From: Gliomastix tumulicola
Lineage: Eukaryota > Ascomycota > Sordariomycetes > Hypocreales > Bionectriaceae
DNA: 64,000 nt
Direction: 5' to 3'
Assembly (NCBI GenBank): GCA_001599755.1
Contig: BCHX01000007.1
Span: 744,001-808,000 of the forward strand
The notes under the pieces were generated by a model, which made no database searches, was not told the DNA's origin, and was given only the letters and a program-made list of their open reading frames with translations. A program made the position numbers and the translations under genes. The first letter of the stretch is position 1. Every line of letters starts with the position of its first letter. Shown here in pieces: positions 11,486-23,894 of this stretch.

Positions 11486-12285
11486 CTATTTCGCATCCTT
11501 GGCTAGCCGCGTCAGCGCATTAACATGCACCGCATTCAGCTTGATCAACCTCGGCAGCGTCCTCAGCAGATGCACATTCTCCTTGAACGCATCCAGCTCC
11601 CTGTTATCCAGGTGCTCCTGCACGCTCCGCCACGTGATCAGCGACACGTACACGGCACCCTTCTGCTCGGCCTCCAGCCCGGGCAGTGCGACGTCATTCT
11701 CGACAGACCAGCTCGTCGAGATGGATTTGCACAGGCCCGGCGCACGGAGCGCTTTATCCGTGAACTCGGCGAACTGGCTCTCGACGGCCTGCTTTGTAGC
11801 GTCGTCGATGTCGCCCGGGAAGCACATTGTGAGGATCTCGACGGTCGGGTGGGTGGCGGCGTCGGAGAGGAAGACGGAGGTGTTGGAGGGGTCGAGGTGG
11901 CAGATGCTCAGGGGCGCGTCGAGGTTGACGTTGGGGATGAGGTATTTCTGTACGTCGGCGTAGGCTCTGTTATGTCGCAATGTCAGCTCCAATCCTCCTC
12001 CCTCTATCTATTGGTGACCATGGATGCTGGGTGGTGTAGGGGGACGCACTCTGTCTCGCGGTAGTCGAGGTGGTCCTGCACCTTGTCCCAGTCGACAAAC
12101 ACGCGCAGCTGCGTGCGGTCCTCCTCGGTGATCCCCCACTGGGCGTACCGCGCGCCCGGGTGCTTAAGGACCTGGTTGATCATGTAGTCGACGGCGTGGC
12201 CCGCGACCGTGTCCGGCTTGAGGGCGTCGGCGGCCACATCGTCCTTGAGGGAGACGTACGCGAATTCGGTGATGCCTGCGGACAT
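11486..12285 (-). CDS. Dimeric alpha/beta-barrel (ABM-like) domain protein, duplicated
   Basis: Exon 1 12285-12050, intron 12049-11967 (donor GTGCGT, acceptor AACAG), exon 2 11966-11486; 238 aa. Two similar segments can be seen: WGITEEDRTQLRVFVDWDKVQ followed by DHLDYRE in the first half and GAVYVSLITWRSVQEHLDNRE in the second. Both have the beta strand, W-x-x-VQ-x-HLD-x-R-E pattern of small stress-responsive or ABM-type dimeric barrels, so the protein probably folds as an intramolecular pair. No signal peptide and no membrane segment. The family includes monooxygenases and heme-binding or stress proteins of unknown substrate, and I cannot assign a reaction. The gene lies tail-to-tail with the aldo/keto reductase, about 100 bp apart, which may be chance. 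Confidence 0.75.
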
Positions 12286-12805
12286 GTTGTGCGACGGGGG
12301 TCGAGATTGGGGCGAAGCTGGCGAGAAGGAGCGGGCGCAAACAGAAACGAAGATGCAGAAAGGCAATAACAGTCGGCCGTTATTCAACCTGTAAGATATA
12401 TACAAGAGGTCGTCAGGAGTCTAAAGAGGTGGTCGATTAGCAATCCGACGTTGAAGTTGCATCAAGTTCGAGGAGGGGTCAAGCTGGAGTCTCGGAGCCA
12501 ACGCTGCGGGGGAAGAAATCCGCTACAGTGGACCATCGGACATCTCCAGCGCATTCAGTGCCGTTCAGTGGATCTTCAGCCACTGAAAGTGCTGTAACAG
12601 TCGGACGAGACGCCGCGCAGAGAGCATCAGACCTCCGGGAAATCGGACTTTTCATTCCATCTTCACCACGTCGCCATATGCTCCAGGTATCGGTATATAG
12701 ATCGGTATATACATTCATCAGGCCGTAGAATCGTCAAAAAGCACGATGGGATATCCAAAAAGAGAAACAAGTTAAAAAAAAAAAAAAACACCATTCATCC
12801 CGTCT
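12286..12805. other. Intergenic region with A15 tract
   Basis: Spacer between two minus-strand genes: promoter of the barrel-domain gene and 3' UTR of the NPP1 gene. It contains an uninterrupted run of 15 A at 12774-12788. No gene seen. Confidence 0.5.
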
Positions 12806-13681
12806 CTAAGGAGTCCCCGGGGAGCCCTCGTCACGACCAGTGTCAAAGGTGATGCCCGCAGGCTTGCCGCGGTCCAAGCTGCCCTGGAACGAAGCCTCCT
12901 TCAGCGCCCAGTTGGCCTTTCCAAAATCATGCGCCGCCAGCAGATCCCTCGTGTTCCCGGGGAAACCATTCCAGCTGACGAGGGCGCCGCGGAACCACAC
13001 ACCAAGATGGTTCTCGATGGCGTCGTCCGCCGTGTTGCCGAACCGGAACGCATGCGTCGTGATGCCGTCCTTGTGGTAGACCATCTTGGGCCTCTCCCCT
13101 TCCCACCGGACATCCGCCGCCTTGCGGATCTCGAAGCCGCCGTGCTGGCTGGCGCACACGTACTCGGCCTTCCCGTCGCGCACCCAGACCTGGATGTGCT
13201 CCCAGTCGTGGCGGTGGCCCGGGTCGAGGAAGTGCGCGAGCGCGACGTCCTTCTCGAAGTAGTACCCGTAGACGTACGCGCACCAGCCGTTGTTGCAGCG
13301 CTGCCGCGCGTACACGTTGTTGTTGCGCAGGTCCGACTCGTCGCGGCAGTCCTCGGACAGGCCGACCCAGTTGTTCTCGAGGCCCTCGGCGATGTAGCCG
13401 TCGGCCCCGATGGCCGGCACGTTGTAGCAGCCGTCCGTGTCGAAGTCGAGCACCGGCTGCCACCGGAGGTCGTTGGCCGTCGCGCGCTGCGGCAGCGCCG
13501 TGGGCGGGTTGGCCGCCAGGAGGTGCGCCGTGGCGTTGTGCCAGGTGCCGTCCGAGGCCGGCTTGAAGGCCGGGTCCGAGAGGTACCGCGTGTCTGCCGA
13601 GGAGGAGGGGTAGGCAGGGACGGCGCTGCCGAGGGGCGCGAGCACGCCGGCCATGAGGCCAAAGGAGAGCGCGGACAGCAT
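12806..13681 (-). CDS. Necrosis-inducing NPP1/NLP-type secreted protein
   Basis: Intronless, 291 aa, starting with a clear signal peptide (first about 21 residues). The NPP1 domain fills the rest. The family heptapeptide is present as GHRHDWE, followed by H. In this family the motif helps form a divalent-cation site on the protein surface. Four cysteines lie close together in the first half (GCYN, EDCRDE, RCNNGWC) and one more occurs at YVCAS, a pattern nearer to the multi-cysteine NLP subtypes than to the two-cysteine type. NLPs are secreted by plant-associated fungi and many also occur in saprotrophs. Some are cytolytic to dicot plants and others are not, so toxicity cannot be inferred here. 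A TATA-like element lies about 110 bp upstream. The frame is intact and complete. Confidence 0.92.
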   Translation of the reverse strand: MLSALSFGLMAGVLAPLGSAVPAYPSSSADTRYLSDPAFKPASDGTWHNATAHLLAANPPTALPQRATANDLRWQPVLDFDTDGCYNVPAIGADGYIAEGLENNWVGLSEDCRDESDLRNNNVYARQRCNNGWCAYVYGYYFEKDVALAHFLDPGHRHDWEHIQVWVRDGKAEYVCASQHGGFEIRKAADVRWEGERPKMVYHKDGITTHAFRFGNTADDAIENHLGVWFRGALVSWNGFPGNTRDLLAAHDFGKANWALKEASFQGSLDRGKPAGITFDTGRDEGSPGTP

Positions 13682-13785
13682 GGCGATGGGTTATCTCAGG
13701 GAGGAGGAGCAGGCCGTTGGCTTGTTCGTAGAGCAGCGGAAGCTGGACGCCGCCTCACCCGCCGCCTCGAACGGGCAGATCGTTG

Positions 13786-13800
13786 CGTCTTATTATACCG
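13786..13800 (-). promoter_or_regulatory. TATA-like element upstream of the NPP1 gene
   Basis: On the minus strand this reads TATAATAAGA-like sequence, about 105-120 bp before the ATG at 13681, a plausible core promoter distance for a fungal gene. Seen by eye only. Confidence 0.35.
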
Positions 13801-16693
13801 CCATCGTCAACCCCCTCCTCCCCCCTCGCGGCACTGGTAGGTGATCATCGACGGCGGCGAACCATGGCAGGAAACCCCACGTGCAGGGTATCATCACCGC
13901 TGCTATCGGCAAAAGGCTCCAGACATTCTTTCCTCGAACGGCAGGTTTGTTTCTTCCTCTCGGTGCTTTAGCCCATCGAGCCATGCAAGGATTCGCCCTC
14001 ACGGCAGTCCGTGTGTCCAAAGAGCGGTGGCCACCTTCTATCACCGGCCGTCCACACGTGCGGCAACTGAGAGGCTCCTGATCAGCAAGGGGAAAACGCG
14101 TAAAAAAAACAACGCTGAAGAGCCGCCGCCCCGATGCGATGCTCCAGGACAATGTGACCTGACTTCTGAGGGGTCGTGATCCGGCCCTAAGCCGCCCACC
14201 CAAGACGGCCGTGGCTTCTGTTTCCAGCACGTGTGTGTCGCAAAGGGCAGCCGCTGGCGGTTTGGCCCCCTTGAGGCCTGAGTCCCCCTGACTGGACTCA
14301 CTGGAGGGGGGATTTCGGTCCCCATCGATCTATCCTGCATGCGGCAGTTGGCTGGGGCGCATCCCTGCAGGGTCTCTCAGCACGGGCCTGGTTGAATGGA
14401 GGGGGAGGGCTTTGAGGGAGAGCCGATGGATGCAAGTGGTGGCTGTTCGCCTCTGTTGAGTTGCATTTTTACCGCCTGGGTGGTATCATCGTGCTGTGAA
14501 GGCGGCGACGAACTTGCTTTCTGCGCTTCCAAGACGTGCCATCGCGGTGCGACTCAGCTACGTCACATTTAGCGCGGGAAAAGCCCCTCATGAGAAGAGC
14601 CGTCGCCTCGTTCATGGCCATACAAATAGAAACGTGGCCTGCGTCGATGCCGAACCGTCGTGAGTGATGGATTGTTCGTTGACTGGGGGAAGCTTAAGAA
14701 CGGCTCGGGCGCTTCAGTGGAAAAAAAGACGCTTGGGGATGATTATGTCCTCGCAGGCTGCTCTCAAGTTGCCTACCCTAGAGCCTGTGCTCATTTTGAT
14801 ATCGGAACGCAGCTTGGAGCATGACAAAGCATGGGATATCGTCGGATCATGCCGAGTATTGTTTGTCATCCCCAAGAGTGTGGTAGCTGTCAAATGGAGG
14901 AGCTAATCCTTGCTTGCATGAATCTGAGCGTTACTCTGGTCCCTGCATTCAACCGCTGTTCTCTGACCACCTGCAACTCTCCTCCTTGTCTTCAGCTACT
15001 CGAGCCTAACTTTGTGACCTGCCCTGAAAGTATAGACATGAACTGAGTGGACATTTGCTTAGCTTCTCGTTTTATCGGTATGATAGGAACTAGCACCGAA
15101 CTCTCGTCTCTCCTTTCCAACTTGTGTCCATGCTGAGCATGCTCTCACGATGGTACTAACCATGAGTACAATAGATGTTCGACACGCCCACCGAATTTCG
15201 AGGTATTCACTGTATATTATCGTCCTTCGCGTCGTAAAAATATACATGCGGAGGGAGTGCATCAGGGAACGTTTTGACGATATCATGGGTTTAGCAGACT
15301 TCATCACCTACTCGCGAGGTCATGCACGTTCCTCGGCCTTAAAACAAGATTAGAGGATCAGAACGGAGAAGGTATGGATAGAATAATGTTTGAACTAGTA
15401 GGTGCGATGATTTGATCCCTCTATTGACTCTCATGGGCTACTTCTAAAGGGGAAGGGTCTGATTGTCGATCCGAGATGCCTGTGCCTGTAAACGCTTGAT
15501 GAATCATGATGAATCATGTTACTTGCTGTCTAGGCTCAGCAGGGATACATCTTGGTGAACCGCGCTGAGTATCTCTGTAGAAGTTTGTTGGGTTGTGATG
15601 TCCGGCTTGGCGGGCTGTGAGAACTGAATAGCGGCACCTAGACTAGATGCCGGATGTTCAGCCACGGCCGTGGTGCTTTCCTCCGCGGACAATACTCCGA
15701 GACCTGTGGTTTGTAGGACCGCGTGACACATGGAAGAGTAGAGCTAGCAACTGATAACATTTCCTTTTTATGGCAAGCCACTCCATGCTGTATTCAGGCA
15801 GATCGATCTTGCTGAAGATCGACACCTCTTGCCACACACTGTGAACGCCAAAGATTAGGAGCAAAGGTGATCCGTACCACTTGAAAGGCTGGGAGAGGTC
15901 ATGATTTTATCTGGCACTGAAGCTCAGGACCATTATTGCTGTATCGACGCCACCCCATAGAATATTGATGTTCTCGGAGGTTACGATCGAACTGAGACAT
16001 CGAACATGCCCAACACAGCTGACAGCCATCATGTCTCAGTCGTCGCGTAAAACCGCTATATATCTATCAGGTAATATCTGTGCTGAGAAATTATTCATTC
16101 TACAAAATATGGAGGAAAAAAGCCTCTTAATGGGGAGATACAACACGGAGCTGTCGTCGTGAAGCGATCATATTGATGACACATAGTGGTTCGGGTTATG
16201 CATCTTGAGCCGAACAACGAAGGCTGCGGTCGGAGTTCGCAAATACGAGAGCCAGAACCAAAAGTGAATCTGTATTGAGGCTGTTCCTGTATCATCACGA
16301 GGCCTGCAATGATTCGTCCATAAGCGAAGGCGCCTCACTAGTCTTCCCCAGAGCGGAACAACGTGCCTGTCATGGACACGCCGTGCATGTCACTAACCAA
16401 AGACCTCTCGTGAATGTGTTGCTGACAGTTCAGGTTGGAGAAGACAGCGATGAAGTGGATGTGCTTGGGAGTCAAAGAGGGCTTGCGTGTTGCCGGACTA
16501 AACTTGACCTACCTATCTCGGAGGCCACAGCAGCCGTCTTGCGTCACCGACCGCTCAAACACCGAGGGCGATATTCCGTGTCCTCCACAGTAGAGCGAGC
16601 GCTAAATGGCTCGGCCAATAAGTACTGACATTGGATTTCTGTGAGGCTGAACTGCCTCACCTGCCCAAAGTGACAATTCCCTGCAGCAAGGAC

Positions 16694-16710
16694 CACACAC
16701 ACACACACAC
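16694..16710. repeat. (CA)n microsatellite
   Basis: Seventeen bases of alternating C and A inside the gene-poor region. Direct reading of the sequence. Confidence 0.8.
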
Positions 16711-19315
16711 TATTCCGCGACTCTGCTGACTGGACAGACGTGGCAGCTGGAAGGAATCTCCCTGCATAGAAGCAAAAGGAAACAAAAAGGGGGGGCAAAT
16801 TCCATCGAAAAGAGCCAAAGAGGTGCACAGCGCAGGGCTCGGGGGTTTGTTATGCTTAATGCGCTTATTTAATACGACACTACTCGAATAGGCATGTAAC
16901 GTGTGCATGCGGTGCAGGTGATCGACAGTGAGCGAATTGGAGCCGAGATGCAGATACGGGCACGGCTAGACGAAGAACAAACACGAAGGGCCCAAAAAGG
17001 TGGAAATGCCTCCCGTCTCCCAGGAAGAACCATGCGTCCCTCTTCTAATGCTGATCCGGGCCGGACCGGTTGTTTTACGAAACGAAACAGTGCTGATCCG
17101 GGACCCTACCGACTGAATATCCCTTTGTAAAGACCCTGATCATCGTTCCTATCAAAATTTTAAAAGTATAATGTGACGGTGGCATTTAAGATTGAGATCG
17201 ATATATTGCACCAAATATGTCCGAGGCGCCGTGCCTACGTCAAGATGCATACGGGACATGGCTTGGCCTTCCCCAGGGTGACTTCGCCAGGGGCTCACTG
17301 GGCATTCGTTGTACTCGCGTGATAGCGAATGGATAAAACAAGCGAATGGAAGCCACGGAAAAACGCCTCCTTTCCGCACGCTGTCCACCCCATCTCTCGC
17401 TGGTCTCCCTTTCTGGAAGCTGGAGCATAGCGAGCTAATACCGGGCGGCATATGTGCTGTAAGGGCTTGGCATCAGGGTTTTGCCACCCTGATGAGCGGC
17501 AGATGTCAAGGGCAGGTTGGAGGGCGACCAATGTGATGCCCCCTTGCGAGGTTCCTTCGGCCAATCTGCCCTATCACAACTAAGATGGTCCAGGAACCGG
17601 ACTAGACGGTCCTCTACCGGCTTTTCCATCACGGTTGACAATCTGGAAGGCCGTAGAAACAGCCATTGTCCCCCATCGTCTGGCCCTCGTTGTCCTGCCC
17701 ACCTCCGCAATGTCTAAGGCCAAGCACGCCCTAGCGTCGGGATGGGAAGGCGTCAGCAAGGATCGGCAGTCAGGGAGCCCCATCGGGCAGTTGAACACCG
17801 ACCCGCCTTCTTATCGAGTTTTGAGGCTTCGTGGCTCTGGAGAAGCGGAGAGCCGTCCGGCAACCTAAAATGCAATACAATCTTTGAACAATAAAGCGCG
17901 GGCTGGGGATGAGAGGACCGGTTGGGAACTGCGCTGATCCTGATGGGGAAAGTAGCTTTCGCCAGGGGCGGTCCGACAGTTCAGCTGTGCAGGCACGTTT
18001 TGTGCTGACCTGCATGCGTTGTTATGTAGCATCCGAAGGAAGAAGTCCGACTGCAGTTGGGCGACGAGCCGCGTCCATTCAGGGACACTGTGACGGGGAG
18101 ATATGTAGGTGTGTGTGGGAAGGCCCGGGTGACCATCAGCTCACCGTTTTCACCGCATGCATGTTGCAGATCTCTGTTCCACTGCACTGAGATGGCAGTT
18201 GGAGTAGAGCCAGTGCTAAGGGATGGAGGGCCGCTACTAGGCCACTAGCCCGAGCCCTGTATCTCCAATGTCTCGTCTGTAATGTACCTACGTCTCTTCT
18301 CGGAATGGAGGCGCGGAGGAAGACGAGATGGAAAGGTGATAAGACTAGCTTTCTTTTGGGCGATTCCGTCATTTTAGTAGAGCACATGGGATGGGAAAGA
18401 CGAAAGAATGCTTGGAACTTCTGGATGAAGATGGTGCTAGCGTGTGTTGGGGACTGGAGGAGGTGAGCAGCCCGTCCTCAGACCATCGATGATCTGGGCT
18501 GATCTTCATGGAAGCACACGTGTAGTTTAGAGTCCGTAGGTATTCTCCGGCCACCCGATGGCCAATGCGTGGCACAGACATCTCTATGTATCCTGTACGT
18601 AAGCAATTCCGCCCCTCGCTCCCAATATCAATCAGCCCATGTCGGTCTCAACCTCGTCAATGCAACCCCCCGCCATCCCGAAGAGCAACCTCCCGAATCA
18701 CCGCTAGGCGCCTCGCCAAGCCTAGTCAGCCCAGCACCGACGCTTCTCGGCGTGCATTGCGACCATCCAAATCTGAGATAACTGGGCGGAAATGGGAGAT
18801 GTCACCCTGCCTGCATGCGCCCCCGCCACTCGGGCCCTGGTCCAATGGCATCTTGTTCTCGTCGACGGCTCTCACGCCGGAAAGCTGTCTTCGGGCAGGT
18901 ACCACAGAGGAGCTGAGCAATATCACCGGCGGCCTGGCTCCCCGAGGTACCATTGTGTGTAGCATCTCACTCGTACCCTTGTACTGGACGTCTATCAGGT
19001 TGGCTGGCAGCTGGTACGCCCCAGCCACCAATCATTGTCTCGCTCCCGTCCGGTCTGATGCTCCATAGCAACTCTCCCGATGACCGAGGAGACCAAGGCA
19101 ACATCGTGGCGTCCCAAATCTGTCCGCCCCTCCCACCCCGACGATCCTCCTCCCTGCTGGCGATGGCGCCGCCGAGAGTCGAAGTCAAGCCAACTGCCGC
19201 CTTGGGCAGGTGGTCCCTGTTCACGATGGTTGGACTGCGGCTTCGTGACCTGACGAGCGTGGATGGATATCCTCAGCTCGCGATATCAAGGTGCTTCCCA
19301 TAGCAACCCGTCGAG

Positions 19316-19325
19316 GATAAATAAG
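19316..19325 (+). promoter_or_regulatory. TATA-like element of the subtilase gene
   Basis: GATAAATAAG lies about 130-140 bp before the ATG at 19456 and is followed by a long C/T-rich tract (19326-19400), the usual layout of a strongly expressed fungal promoter. Confidence 0.4.
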
Positions 19326-19455
19326 ACCTCCTCCTCCCCCTCCCATCGTCTCTTTCTCCCTCTCCTCCTCACTCCCATCCAAGCGAGCAAATCAGTCCAT
19401 ACATCTTCATCTTCCTCCTCCAATAAGCCAAACTTCCCCCAATACATCAGTCACC

Positions 19456-20756
19456 ATGCGTCTCAACGTCCTCCTCGCCATCCTCCCCATGGCCATGGCC
19501 GCCCCCCAGGCCAAGCGCTCCGAGCCCGCCCCCGTCCTGACTCCTCGCACCGAGGCCTCCAACCTCGTCGCCGACAAGTACATCGTCAAGTTCAAGGAGC
19601 AGACCGGCCTCGCCGCCGTCGACGATGCCATCACCAGCATCCTCAGCAGTGCCCCCGACCACGTCTACCACGCCGCCTTCCAGGGCTTCTCCGCCACCCT
19701 CGATGAGGAGACCCTCAAGGCCCTCCGTGACCACCCCGACGTCGACTACATCGAGCAGGACGCCATCGTCACCCTCGAGGCCTACACCTCGCAGCCCGGG
19801 GCCCCCTGGGGTCTCGGCCGCATCTCCCACCGCGCCAACGGTGCCACCAGCTACGTCTACGACGACAGCGCTGGCAGCGGCACGTGCTCCTACATCCTCG
19901 ACACCGGTATCGATGCCGGCCATCCCGTAAGCTGAACCGAATGTCCATGTCCCTGAGAGAAGGAGTTTTGTACTGACACATGTCACTAAGGACTTCAACG
20001 GCCGTGCTGCCCTCGTCGCCAACTACGCTGGTGGCGTGAACGGCGACGCCAACGGCCACGGCACCCACTGCGCCGGTACTGTCGGCTCTACCAGCTACGG
20101 TGTTGCCAAGAACACCGCCCTCTACGGCGTCAAGGTTCTCAACGACGCCGGCTCCGGCACCTACGCCGGCATCATCGCCGGCATGGACTTCGTCGCCTCC
20201 GACGCCCCCGGCCGCAGCTGCCCCAACGGCGTCTTCGCCAACATGTCCCTCGGCGGTGGCTACTCGGCCGCCCTCAACGAGGCTGCCGAGACCATGGTCG
20301 CCCGTGGCATCTTCCTTGCCGTCGCTGCCGGCAACAGCAACGCCGACGCCTACAACTTCTCCCCGGCCTCTGCTCCCTCCGCCTGCACTGTCGGTGCCAC
20401 CACCTCCAGCGACTCTCGCTCCTCCTTCTCCAACTACGGCAGCATTGTCGACATCTTTGCTCCCGGCAGCAACGTCCTCTCCACCTGGCCCGGTGGTTCC
20501 ACCGTAAGTGTCTCTCTTCTTGACAAGATGAGTGTCCCTGTCTCTGACCTTTTGTTTATAGAACTCCATCTCTGGTACCTCGATGGCCTCTCCTCACATC
20601 GCCGGTCTCGGTGCCTACCTCGCCACCCTCGAGGGTAACCCGGGCCCCGTCGCCCTCTGCGAGCGCATCCGCCAGCTCGCCACCCCCAACGTCATCTCAG
20701 GCATCCCCAGCGGCACCCCCAACCTGCTCGCCTTCAACGGCAACCCTTCCGGTTAA
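19456..20756 (+). CDS. Secreted subtilisin-like serine protease (proteinase K type)
   Basis: Exons 19456-19926, 19991-20503 and 20562-20756; 392 aa. The order is signal peptide (to about residue 16), an I9 propeptide (YIVKFKEQ ... DYIEQDAIV, to about residue 110), then an S8 catalytic domain. The triad is Asp149 in DTGID, His180 in GHGTH and Ser335 in GTSMASPH. The oxyanion-hole region appears as AVAAGNSN. Proteinase K-type S8 enzymes are secreted as zymogens, lose the propeptide by self-cleavage and degrade external protein. Close relatives are the cuticle- and protein-degrading alkaline proteases of fungi. Both introns are short (64 and 58 nt) and their removal gives continuous family sequence. 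All key residues are present, so the gene should be functional. Confidence 0.95.
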
Positions 20757-21109
20757 GCGGAGGATAAGCAGTACTCTCGGGCTTCGACTGATGGGACGAC
20801 AAAAAGGTGGATTTTTGGATAACCTGCCACATCTGATCGGGACTTTGCCTGGGGGGAACATGATGATTATGTATATATGATGGACTGATATATATCAAAA
20901 AAGACTGAAATCTTCAAATTTGAGTCGATACATCCGTACTTGATGAAGGCTTACGTGGTGGCTGCTTGACGACTGAGTGACTGATGCAAGTGCAACGAAG
21001 TCTATGATGGGTGTATTCTATCTCGAGAGCGATCTAGATGGTCTATGTATAAAGTTGAGCAGTATTCCTCCACCACCTACAGTAAATCTAGAGCGGCACA
21101 CTTGCCGAC
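20757..21109. other. Convergent 3' spacer
   Basis: Lies between the stop of the subtilase (plus) and the stop of the Pth11-like receptor (minus). AT-rich, no gene seen. Confidence 0.5.
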
Positions 21110-22573
21110 CTAAACCACCACTTCAGACTTTCTATGCCGGTCATAATGATGGCGACCCTCTTCGTCAGGTCCATATAACGTCTCCCACGCATGCATAAGG
21201 ATATCCTGGCCGTTACCGCCCGACGTTGGCGAGCTATCCCTGTTCGCAGCGTTTTCCTCAGTCTTACGATCGCGTTGTCTCGGTTGTCGGACATCCTCGC
21301 CTTCGAGTTTCGTGGGCGGCACGACGCCCTCGCTGGATGAGCCTTCGGCCGACTTGCCGCAGCGGAAGAGGCCGAGGAGGGGTGCTAGGACGGGGACGGT
21401 GCAGGCCATGATGATGACGCAGCCTTCGACTCTGCGCATGTGTCGGTCAGACCGTTATAGGTCTTATGAGGGAGCAAAGCGGTAGGGGATGGCTTACACT
21501 GTCCAAATTGTAAGGTCTGAACCAGAGTCTGCAACAATTTCAATGTCAACGACACATCATGTTAGCGAGGAAAAAAGAGGGTATACATACGTGAGACATC
21601 CTTGTCACTAAGTCCGGACGGTAGACGCGTGGTTTTATAGATGGCAACCACACAGGATCTGTGTTGAGGTATCTGTCAGATCAAACTCGGCGCCCTAGAG
21701 ACGGTCTATGGGTGTCGAAATGACGATTGGAGACTGACGTACACGCATCCTAAGCCCAGTGCTATCGTGAGGTATATCTTCTTCTTCCTCGGTATTTTGA
21801 GCTTGTAGAGGACGATGGAGGGGTATATCGAGAGATACAAGTCGACAAAGGCGGAGAATGCTGTCTCGGTGGTCAGTGATCAGTGATCTCTGATCAGTCT
21901 GGTTCGAACTGGCTGGTCTACTCACAGGCAGCATAAAGAGAGAACCCAAGAATGACATTCTTGAAATGGCACGAGCCTTGCTTAATGGTGAAGTTCCACT
22001 GGTATTGTATCGGGCTACATCGGAAGAGGATGAGCATGTCGATGACGAACAGGTTGAGGAGCGTCAACGACGGCAGCGTCCACAAGAATATCCTGTGCTT
22101 TCGGCTCGGGTTCAGGAGACGCGTGAGGAGGGACACGACGGCGAACTTGGGGAAGGCAAAGCAGGCGACACCAGGCCACCACGATATGATGGTCCAGAAG
22201 ATTGCGCGCCCTAGCTGCGCTTTCGTGAGGAACAGACAGTGCTTGCCGTTGCCGTGGGATGTCGCCACTGTCGCGAATATCGTGGACAACAATGCGCATA
22301 ACTGGATCATGGATTAGCGGTTAGTGATACGAGAAAGACGACATGGGGGATTGTGAGGGTGTCGCTCACCCAGCCGAGGGAGCACCAGTAATCGTCAGCG
22401 TGGAAGCGCCTCAGAATCCATCCCCGGACAAACAACCGCGCCGCGACGAATACAAGGGCCAGACCCGTGAACAGCCAGCAGACGATGAGGATTGACGGGC
22501 CCTTGTCTTCATTCTGCCATCGGACGTACTCGTCGGTGCCAGGATGCGGAACGTTCGTTATTCGGCACGCCAT
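21110..22573 (-). CDS. Pth11-like rhodopsin-domain membrane protein
   Basis: Six exons (5'->3'): 22573-22370, 22301-21926, 21860-21743, 21658-21591, 21528-21498, 21431-21110; 372 aa. All junctions keep the frame and reproduce family sequence, e.g. DDYWCSLGW, SHGNGKH, FWTIISWWPGVACFAFPKFAVVSL, LRCSPIQYQWNF-like text, VDLYLSIYP and DLTIWTVVEG. Seven hydrophobic helices fill residues about 25-290. A charged Ser/Arg/Glu-rich cytoplasmic tail of about 75 residues follows. The Fung_rhodopsin family includes Pth11, a surface-sensing G-protein-coupled receptor, but most members have no known ligand. It lacks a CFEM domain. The five introns are 62-84 nt, and exon 5 is only 31 nt long. Confidence 0.88.
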
Positions 22574-23894
22574 TGCGCGATAACGCTGCAACCAGATAAA
22601 ACATCGCTTTGGTCAAAACAGCGCGACAAGGAGACGTTGAGACAAGATTTGGATCATAGAGAGAAGCGGGACAGAAGAAGAAAAGAACAGCCATAGAAGA
22701 ATATTGTTCCGAGGTCAAGTCGGAAATCTCCCGGAAACCCGGGTGGCTTTCTCCCCAATCCTTGCCGAGACGGCAGCGAATAGCAACCGGGCAACCGCAG
22801 ATCCGCGTATGTGGCTGACTTTGAGTTCGCGACGGGATCAATCTTGGCAGAGGATAGCATCGCAAGAGTTGAAGATCATGGACTAATCAAACGCTGCGGG
22901 ATGACGGCGGATGACATTCACGAGTGGTCTAGCTCTGGGCTATTTCACGCCTGAGTTGAACTTTGTCGTGCTCTACTGCGGCTGCCGTTGTGCCGGGTCC
23001 GATATCCCATTGTTCCGACGGACATGATCTCGCCAATGTCTGTGGCGTTTCTGGAAGGAAGGGTTCTTTGTTGATCGGGGTAAACCTAGATCACGATATG
23101 TATCGGGGCGAAGGCCGCCACAACGAATGCCACAATATGCGGGGAGAAGGAGGTCACTGTGTGATTCACGGAGTAATGCCGGCCAAGTTCAAGACTTCTT
23201 TCGTCCGCTCTCATATGCAGCTACCTACACTTTGCTTCGCCAGGAAGATGCCGGTTCAAGGCGCCCCCGAATCGTCAACGGGACAGGCGTCAGATGTCGT
23301 CGTCATTGGAGGAGAAGCGAACGAATCGGGGAACTCGCCACCTACTTAGGATTACGTTCGAGATCGATAGATCCGTTGGTCTTCTTCGCCTCTTATTCCC
23401 AACCGTGGGGATAAGCTCCCCTCTACTCATTACGTCCCGGCGACGCGCTATTGACGTAGCTTCCTGTTCGCCGTCCAGAATCGAAGGGATCATCGTCCAG
23501 GATTCGATCTTGACGACATCAAAAACAATTTCATTAGTGTCTAGGCAGGTTTATAGCATCTGAATAACCATGCTAGCCCTGGAATGAGTCGCGCGGATCG
23601 GCGATGTCCCCGTATCCGAGACGTTATGTCCAATGATGATTATCCAGCCGAAACCTAGAATGACTCGTTTTCTTACCAGGACATACTCCAAATATGAAGA
23701 CTTTACAGTACGTTACAGCAAGACTACAGAGACAAATTTGCTGAGGGAGGCCCGCAATTTCTGTCCGCTGGGATATGGGAATGATCCCGGGAAGATGTCT
23801 TAGTCCACGCTTTGCTCACGAAGGGATCGCTCCAACGTCGCAAAGTCTGATCAAACCGGCAATGAGAAATGTCATGCTCCATGGCTTACATCTC
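22574..23894. other. 1.3 kb intergenic region
   Basis: Upstream region of the receptor and 3' region of the nitroreductase. Short frames only (up to 128 codons), no motifs. No gene seen. Confidence 0.5.

Larger units (their letters stand above)
13682..19455. other. 5.8 kb region without recognisable genes
   Basis: Only short frames (under 170 codons), overlapping on both strands and without family motifs. Contents noticed: a (CA)n tract at 16694-16710, a repeated 12-mer TGCTGATCCGGG near 17050 and 17090, and AT-richer stretches around 15.0-16.3 kb. No transposase, reverse transcriptase, tRNA or terminal repeat was identified. The 3' end holds the promoter of the subtilase gene. Confidence 0.5.
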
